DNA of 58,227 bases from Opitutus sp. GTDB lineage: Bacteria > Verrucomicrobiota > Verrucomicrobiia > Opitutales > Opitutaceae. The stretch lies in the NCBI GenBank assembly GCA_009695305.1, contig SIBG01000016.1, forward strand, positions 1 through 58,227, read 5' to 3'. The notes under the pieces were generated by a model. That model made no database searches. It was given only the letters and a program-made list of their open reading frames with translations, and was not told where the DNA came from. The stretch's first letter is position 1; the number at the start of each line of letters is the position of its first letter. A program made the translations under genes and the position numbers. Positions 53,497 to 58,227 of this stretch are shown here, one piece after another.

Positions 53497-54921
53497 TCAA
53501 TCTTTAGACGCAGCTTTGGCTTTCGAATTTTTCCCGGCGGGCGGCGTCCACGCGGCGGGTTGCGGTGTGGCGAAGGTGAGTTCGGCGGGATCGTCGAGGC
53601 GTTTCATCTCGGCGGCGAGGGCGGCCGTCATCGCGGCGACGCGAGCGGCGTGCTCGGGGCGGGCGGCGAGGTCGGTGCGCTCGGCGGGGTCGGTGGCGAG
53701 ATCGAAGAGTTGGGTGCGGTCCACCTGCGGGTAGCGGATGAGTTTCCAGCGGTCGTCCCGCAGGGCGCGTTGGACTTTTTGATAGGCGAACATCAGCGAC
53801 GGGCGGGCGGGCGTGGCGGGGTGGCGCAGGGTGGCGCTGAGGTCGAGGCCCTCGCTGGTCTGGGGGCCCGCGACGCCACTGAGGGCGCCGAGGGTGGGGA
53901 TGACGTCGAAGAGATAGCACATCGCGTCCGTGGTTTGGTTGGCGGGGAGGCCGGGACCGGCGATGATGAGCGGGACGCGCAGGGAGTGTTCGTAGAGGTT
54001 TTGCTTGCCGATGAGGCCGTGGCTGCCACGGGCGACCCCGGAGTCGGCGGCAAAAACGATGAAAGTGTTTTTCGCGGCGGGCGAAGCGTCGAGCGTGTCG
54101 AGCACGCGGCCGATCAGCAGATCAAGGTAGGAAATGTAGCGGTAGTAGTCGGCGAGCATCGCGCGAATGGCGGCGGAGGTGCGCGGCCACGGGAGGAGTT
54201 GCTCATCGCGGACGACCATCTCGCCGTTGTTGAACGGATGCTGCGGGAGGAAATTGGCGGGGAGGGGAATTTTCTCCGGGTCATAGGTGACCGGAAAATC
54301 GTCGGGCACGATGTGGGGATCGTGCGGGCCATCGAAAGGCAGGTAGGCGAAGAACGGGGCGGGGTGCGGCTCACGGAGAAACCCGGCGACTTCGTCGGCA
54401 AAAGTTTCGCAGGCGTGCTTGGGACCGACGGTGGCGGGGCCCATCGCGCCGTTTTCGAGGTGGCCGAGCGGGGCCTTCATCGGGTTGGTCATGCCGCCGG
54501 TGAAGAGGTTGCGCGCGCGCTGGAAACTGAGCGGGACGGAGGCCGGGGTATTGTGCCACTTGCCGCTGATGAACGTCGTGTAGCCGGCGCGGCCGAAGGC
54601 GGCGGGCCACGTCTCGTCGCGCGTGAGCTTTTCGTCGATGTGAAACAGCGAGCGGCCGGACAGAAGCATCGCGCGCGAGGGGACGCAGGTGGCGCCGTTC
54701 ATGCCGCCCATCATGTAGGCGCGGTTGAACGAGACGCCGCGGCGCACGAGACGGTCGAGGTTGGGCGTCTTGATGTGCGCATTGCCGAGGGCGGCGATGG
54801 TGTCGGCGCGCTGGTCGTCGGCGAAGATGAAGAGGATGTTGGGGCGCGAGCGCGGCTCGGAGGCGAGGGCGAAGAGCGGGAGAAAGAGAGCCAGGGAGAG
54901 GGGGGGAAAGAGGCGGCGCAT
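53497..54921 (-). CDS. Exported type I sulfatase
   Basis: A 474-residue sulfatase with a Sec signal peptide (about 1-21). The first metal-binding segment PNILFIFADDQRADT is at about 27-41, the maturation motif CVPSR begins at Cys79, and SGKWHNTP follows. FDGPHDPHIVPDDFP is a substrate/metal block typical of choline-sulfatase and iduronate-2-sulfatase-like members. The LFDLATDPAERTDLA block is near the C-terminus, which ends Lys/Ala-rich. It converges with queF (70-base gap) and is 88 bases downstream of another sulfatase on the same strand, so the two are probably co-transcribed. The substrate is unknown. Confidence 0.93.
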   Translation of the reverse strand: MRRLFPPLSLALFLPLFALASEPRSRPNILFIFADDQRADTIAALGNAHIKTPNLDRLVRRGVSFNRAYMMGGMNGATCVPSRAMLLSGRSLFHIDEKLTRDETWPAAFGRAGYTTFISGKWHNTPASVPLSFQRARNLFTGGMTNPMKAPLGHLENGAMGPATVGPKHACETFADEVAGFLREPHPAPFFAYLPFDGPHDPHIVPDDFPVTYDPEKIPLPANFLPQHPFNNGEMVVRDEQLLPWPRTSAAIRAMLADYYRYISYLDLLIGRVLDTLDASPAAKNTFIVFAADSGVARGSHGLIGKQNLYEHSLRVPLIIAGPGLPANQTTDAMCYLFDVIPTLGALSGVAGPQTSEGLDLSATLRHPATPARPSLMFAYQKVQRALRDDRWKLIRYPQVDRTQLFDLATDPAERTDLAARPEHAARVAAMTAALAAEMKRLDDPAELTFATPQPAAWTPPAGKNSKAKAASKD

Positions 54922-55009
54922 GGGCGTGGGGTGGAGGAGTTTTTCAGTTTGGCGACGGTGGCGACGTGCGGGCGGAGTGGGTGCCGGGGAAACTCACGCG
55001 GTCGAAGAC

Positions 55010-56608
55010 TCAGGGCGCGGCCGGCGTGGCGCGCTTTCCTTTTTTCGGAGCGGAGACGATGGTGCCGCGCATGATGTCGGGCTCGACGGTGTTGGCCTGG
55101 CGAGCACCGGGGGTGCTGCGACCGTTGGCGACTTGTTGCTTTAGCAGCGCGGTCAGGCGGGCGACGATTTCGGGCTGCTCGCCTTGCACGTTTCTGGTTT
55201 CGCCGAGGTCGGCGGCCAAATCGAAGAGCTGGATGCGGGGGGCGTCCTTGGCTTCCTGCCCGGGAGTCGGAGCGCTCCAACCGCCGGAGCCGGGGCACAA
55301 CTCGAGTTTCCATTTTCCCTGACGAATCGAGAACGCGCCAGTAATAGAGTGGTGCACGATGGTGTCGCGCACGGGCGCGGTGGTGCCACGGAGGGCGGGC
55401 AGGAGGCTCACGCTGTCTTCGCCGGCGTGCGCGGGGAGTTGGATCGCGAGGATGTCGGCGACGGTCGCCATCAGGTCGAGGAGGCAAACATAGGGCGTGT
55501 AGCGGGTGCCGGGTTTCGTGACGCCGGTCCAGCGCGCGATGAAGGGGATGTGGTGACCGCCGTCGTAGATGTCGGCTTTGTTGCCGCGGAAAACGTAATT
55601 GGGATTGTGGCCGAGCGGGAGCAGTTCCTCGAAGTTGGCCTGCGGCGAGCAGCCGTTGTCGCTGGTGACGATGACGAGAGTGTTTTGATCGAGGCCTTGC
55701 GCGGCGAGGGCGCGCAGGACTTCGCCGATGGCCCAGTCGGTCTCCATCACGAAATCGGCATAGGGGCTGAGGCCGCTTTTGCCGGCCCACGCGGGCGAGG
55801 GATTGATCGGGGTGTGAGGCGAATTCAGCGGAAGATAGAGGAAGAACGGTTTGCCTTGCTTCGCGTCGGGGGCGCGCTGGCCGATCAGCTCGACGGCTTT
55901 CTTCGTGAGCGTCGGGAGCACGTTGACGGCGGCGAACTCGGTCGCGCCAGGACCGGTGCGGGTGAAGCCGCGCGTGCGGCCGGCGGTCATCGGAAACTTC
56001 ATGTCGGCGACTTCGGGCAGGGCGGCGACGCGATCATTTTCGATGAACGTGTAGGGCACCATGTCGAGGGAGGCGCTGATCCCGAAAAAATAATCGAAGC
56101 CGACGCTGTTCGGTCCGTTGGTGATCGGCTTCGTGTAGTCGACGCTGCCGACTTGCTCGGCGGTTTCGACGCTAAGGGCGCTGACAGATTTTCCGGGGTG
56201 CTTGGCCCAGTCCATGCCGAGGTGCCACTTGCCGACACACGCGGTGAAGTAGCCCTGCTCTTTCAACAGCGAGGCGACGGTCACGCGACCGGGCTCGATC
56301 AGCCGCGGGCTGAGCCCACCGAGCACGCCGCTCTGGAGGCGCGAGCGCCAGTTGTAGCGGCCGGTGAGGATGCTGTAGCGCGTGGGCGAGCAGACGGCGG
56401 AGCTGCTGTGGGCGTCGGTGAACATGACGCCCTCCTGCGCGAGGCGGTCCAGCTGCGGCGTCGCGATTTTGCCCTGGGCGTTGAAGGCGCGCACGTCGCC
56501 GTAACCGAGATCGTCGCACAGGATGTAAACGAGGTTGGGTTTCGGCGCGGCGAAGGCGGCGGTGACGGACGAGAGGGCGAGGCAGAGGAAAGAGCAGGGG
56601 AATTTCAT
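55010..56608 (-). CDS. Exported arylsulfatase (type I)
   Basis: A 532-residue sulfatase of the arylsulfatase A/N-acetylgalactosamine-6-sulfatase-like branch. The signal peptide ends near Ala20-Ala21. PNLVYILCDDLGYGD (24-38) is the first metal-binding segment, CSPTR begins at Cys73 (formylglycine precursor), and GKWHLG follows. SDNGCSPQANFEELLPLGHNPN is the second conserved metal-binding region and IYDGGHHIPFIARW the third. The C-terminus is Lys/Pro-rich. It is upstream of the 53497-54921 sulfatase and 14 bases downstream of the P1 peptidase gene, so the three form a likely operon. Confidence 0.94.
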   Translation of the reverse strand: MKFPCSFLCLALSSVTAAFAAPKPNLVYILCDDLGYGDVRAFNAQGKIATPQLDRLAQEGVMFTDAHSSSAVCSPTRYSILTGRYNWRSRLQSGVLGGLSPRLIEPGRVTVASLLKEQGYFTACVGKWHLGMDWAKHPGKSVSALSVETAEQVGSVDYTKPITNGPNSVGFDYFFGISASLDMVPYTFIENDRVAALPEVADMKFPMTAGRTRGFTRTGPGATEFAAVNVLPTLTKKAVELIGQRAPDAKQGKPFFLYLPLNSPHTPINPSPAWAGKSGLSPYADFVMETDWAIGEVLRALAAQGLDQNTLVIVTSDNGCSPQANFEELLPLGHNPNYVFRGNKADIYDGGHHIPFIARWTGVTKPGTRYTPYVCLLDLMATVADILAIQLPAHAGEDSVSLLPALRGTTAPVRDTIVHHSITGAFSIRQGKWKLELCPGSGGWSAPTPGQEAKDAPRIQLFDLAADLGETRNVQGEQPEIVARLTALLKQQVANGRSTPGARQANTVEPDIMRGTIVSAPKKGKRATPAAP

Positions 56609-56622
56609 CGTGCGGATAGGCG

Positions 56623-57804
56623 TCAGCGCGGTGCCGGGGGTGAGGCGCTGGCATTGTGGCGCCGCAGGATCGTCATGAGGCGGTCGTGGGGGAGGGCGTG
56701 AACGATATTGCCGTTGATGCCGGTCATCGTCTCGGCCGCGATCAGCGCGTTGACGATGGCTTCTTCCGTCGCGTTGACGGTGGCATTGAAGAGCGGGTTG
56801 ATGCGATCATTGGGCAGCATGGCGAGCTGCGCGAGACCGGCCGTCTTGGACACCTCGTCGGGGCTGGCCGTGGAAAAAGCCAGGAAGAGATCGCCGGAGC
56901 TGTTTTCGCCCCGGCCGCCCACGAGGCCAACGCCGAGTGAGGCGCGCTGGGCGATTCGCCGGAGTTGGTGCGGCAGCAACGGCGCGTCAGTCGCGATGAT
57001 GATCACGATCGACCCCTGGCCGTCCTTGGGCGCACCCTTGGTCGGAGTGAGATCGGAAAGTTCCCGGCCCACCGGCACGCCGGCGATGTGGAGATTGCCG
57101 CGGCGGCCATAATTGGCCTGGACGAGCACTCCGAGGGTGTAGCCACCTTCCTCCAGCGGGAGCACGCGCGAGGAAGTGCCGATGCCGCCTTTGAAGCCGT
57201 GCGCGATCATGCCGGTGCCGCCGCCGACGCCACCTTCCGCGACGGGGCCGCCGGTCGCACCCTCGAGGGCGGCGGAGGCGTCGGCGGGCTTGACGTGGAA
57301 ACCGTCGATGTCGTTGAGAAACCCATCGTAGGTTTCGGAGACGACGGGCAGGCTGACGTCGCCCGAATACCCGCCGCCAGTCGAGCGTTTGATGAGCCAC
57401 GCGATCACGGCATCGCGCACCACGCCGACGCTGTGCGTATTGGTGAGTAGAATCGGGGAGCCGAGGCCGCCGGACTCATCCAGCCACGAGGCTCCGGTCA
57501 TTTCGCCGTTGCCGTTGAGATTGTGGCGGGCGGCGAAGACGCGGCCGGCAAAGGTTTTTCCGCGGGGCAGCACCGCGGTGACTCCGGTCCGCACCGGACC
57601 TTCCCCCACGACGAGTTTGCCTTCGCCGCGAATCAGGGTGACGTGACCGACCTCGACCCCCGCGACGTCCGTGATGGCGTTGAGCGGCCCGGGCGTGCCA
57701 GGAAACGGGATGCCAAGATCGCGCGCGCGCGGTCCGGCCGCGGCGGCCGTGGCAGCGAGCGCCAGCGCCAGTAAGGGGTGCGACAGAGACCGTGGGATTC
57801 GCAT
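56623..57804 (-). CDS. Exported P1-family (DmpA-type) aminopeptidase
   Basis: A 393-residue N-terminal-nucleophile hydrolase of the DmpA/L-aminopeptidase family. The start at 57804 gives a signal peptide (about 1-24). Conserved blocks are GPLNAITDVAGVEVGHVTL (39-57), GVTAVLP, LLTNTHSVGVVRDAV (119-133), and the maturation region GGGTGMIAHGFKGGIGTSSR (194-213), where autocleavage would free the nucleophile. The late GNIVHALP block is present. It cleaves D- or beta-aminoacyl peptides or amides in characterised relatives. It precedes two sulfatase genes on the same strand with a 14-base gap to the first, so a shared transcript is likely even though the functions seem unrelated. Confidence 0.93.
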   Translation of the reverse strand: MRIPRSLSHPLLALALAATAAAAGPRARDLGIPFPGTPGPLNAITDVAGVEVGHVTLIRGEGKLVVGEGPVRTGVTAVLPRGKTFAGRVFAARHNLNGNGEMTGASWLDESGGLGSPILLTNTHSVGVVRDAVIAWLIKRSTGGGYSGDVSLPVVSETYDGFLNDIDGFHVKPADASAALEGATGGPVAEGGVGGGTGMIAHGFKGGIGTSSRVLPLEEGGYTLGVLVQANYGRRGNLHIAGVPVGRELSDLTPTKGAPKDGQGSIVIIIATDAPLLPHQLRRIAQRASLGVGLVGGRGENSSGDLFLAFSTASPDEVSKTAGLAQLAMLPNDRINPLFNATVNATEEAIVNALIAAETMTGINGNIVHALPHDRLMTILRRHNASASPPAPR

Positions 57805-58054
57805 GGGGAAAAATTTGCGGTGCCACGGGGCGAAAAGCAATCGCGCCGCGCGCCGCGGGAGGGTCCCGCTCTCTGCGACTGCCACGCGTGGCGGCCGAGC
57901 GAATCGGGCCTCGGTGCGGATCACTCCTCCAGACAGGAAACTGAATTTTACCGGGTCGGACAGAGGGAGCTTATTGGGGAGAGTAATGGGCGGACGCACA
58001 ACTTCGTGTCCACGGTGATTCGTGCCTTGGTCGTTCGGGTGTGACTTTTTCGCG

Positions 58055-58227
58055 CTAGAACGTGCCCTTGAGGCCGAGGGTCCAGAGGGAGCCGAATTCG
58101 GCGCGTTGGCGGAATTGGGCGGCGGCGGGTGTCGTGGGGCCGTGGATCTCCACGTCGTCGGTGGGGTCGTTGACGTTGCGGAGATTGGCGAAGAGCGCGA
58201 GGCGGCGCGTGAGCGAATACTCGCCGG
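58055..58227 (-). CDS. TonB-dependent receptor, C-terminal end (partial)
   Basis: The last 57 codons of a gene running off the right edge of the window. The translation includes LFANLRNVNDPTDDVEIHG and ends EFGSLWTLGLKGTF, a terminal beta-strand with a final Phe, as expected of an outer-membrane barrel. The end closely resembles the complete TonB receptor at 36262-39405 (NARNVTNV and WSFGVKGTY), so the same family is likely. The stop codon TAG is at 58055-58057. It lies upstream of the peptidase and sulfatase genes on the same strand, fitting a receptor-plus-sulfatase uptake locus. Confidence 0.82.
   Translation of the reverse strand, partial: GEYSLTRRLALFANLRNVNDPTDDVEIHGPTTPAAAQFRQRAEFGSLWTLGLKGTF

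Overview
The window is a high-GC bacterial chromosome segment densely packed with genes on both strands. The gene content points to a Verrucomicrobiota member, most likely close to the Opitutaceae. That content is: several formylglycine sulfatases, Tat-exported Gfo/Idh/MocA oxidoreductases and sugar isomerases, a DUF1080 lipoprotein, a carboxypeptidase-regulatory-type TonB receptor, an exosortase fused to an EpsI domain, and RNase Y together with RNase G. This placement is an inference from gene content; no rRNA or other phylogenetic marker was checked.

Left part (1-27,500): two sulfatases on the plus strand are followed on the minus strand by an O-methyltransferase, a six-bladed NHL propeller protein and a two-subunit molybdenum hydroxylase (2Fe-2S subunit and Tat-exported catalytic subunit, overlapping ATGA). 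Next come a mutarotase-like protein, a TIM-barrel sugar isomerase broken by an in-frame amber codon, a Tat-exported Gfo/Idh/MocA oxidoreductase, a cytochrome b562-like protein with a strong terminator, an L-arabinonate-type dehydratase, a serine beta-lactamase-fold hydrolase, an alpha/beta hydrolase, a DUF1080 lipoprotein and a BamE-like lipoprotein. A rhomboid-fold protein lacking its catalytic residues, a second TIM-barrel isomerase, a second Gfo/Idh/MocA protein, RapA and a CREST-superfamily membrane hydrolase complete this part. Much of it looks like exported sugar and sugar-acid chemistry.

Middle (27,504-39,405, all minus strand): a polysaccharide-utilisation-like cluster with a heparinase II/III-type lyase, a Tat-exported mannonate-dehydratase-like enolase-superfamily enzyme, a PhoD phosphatase with an extra N-terminal region, a small unknown protein, an ankyrin protein and a large TonB-dependent receptor. 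Two gaps hold palindromic repeat elements.

Right part (39,881-53,426): a surface polysaccharide and cell-envelope region. A minus-strand series wzx-type flippase, GT4, O-antigen ligase, rodA, rng has two 4-base overlaps and ends in an intrinsic terminator. Divergent to it are a GT2, a GT4 and an exosortase-EpsI fusion followed by rny and queF. The end (53,497-58,227) holds two more sulfatases, a DmpA-type P1 peptidase and the C-terminal end of another TonB-dependent receptor cut by the window edge.

The most notable items are the amber-interrupted isomerase, the concentration of signal-peptide-bearing versions of normally cytoplasmic sugar enzymes, the coupling of polysaccharide export genes to rodA and rng, the inactive rhomboid, and several palindromic repeat families, one of which lies inside the exosortase reading frame. 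No tRNA, rRNA, CRISPR array, transposase or phage gene was recognised.
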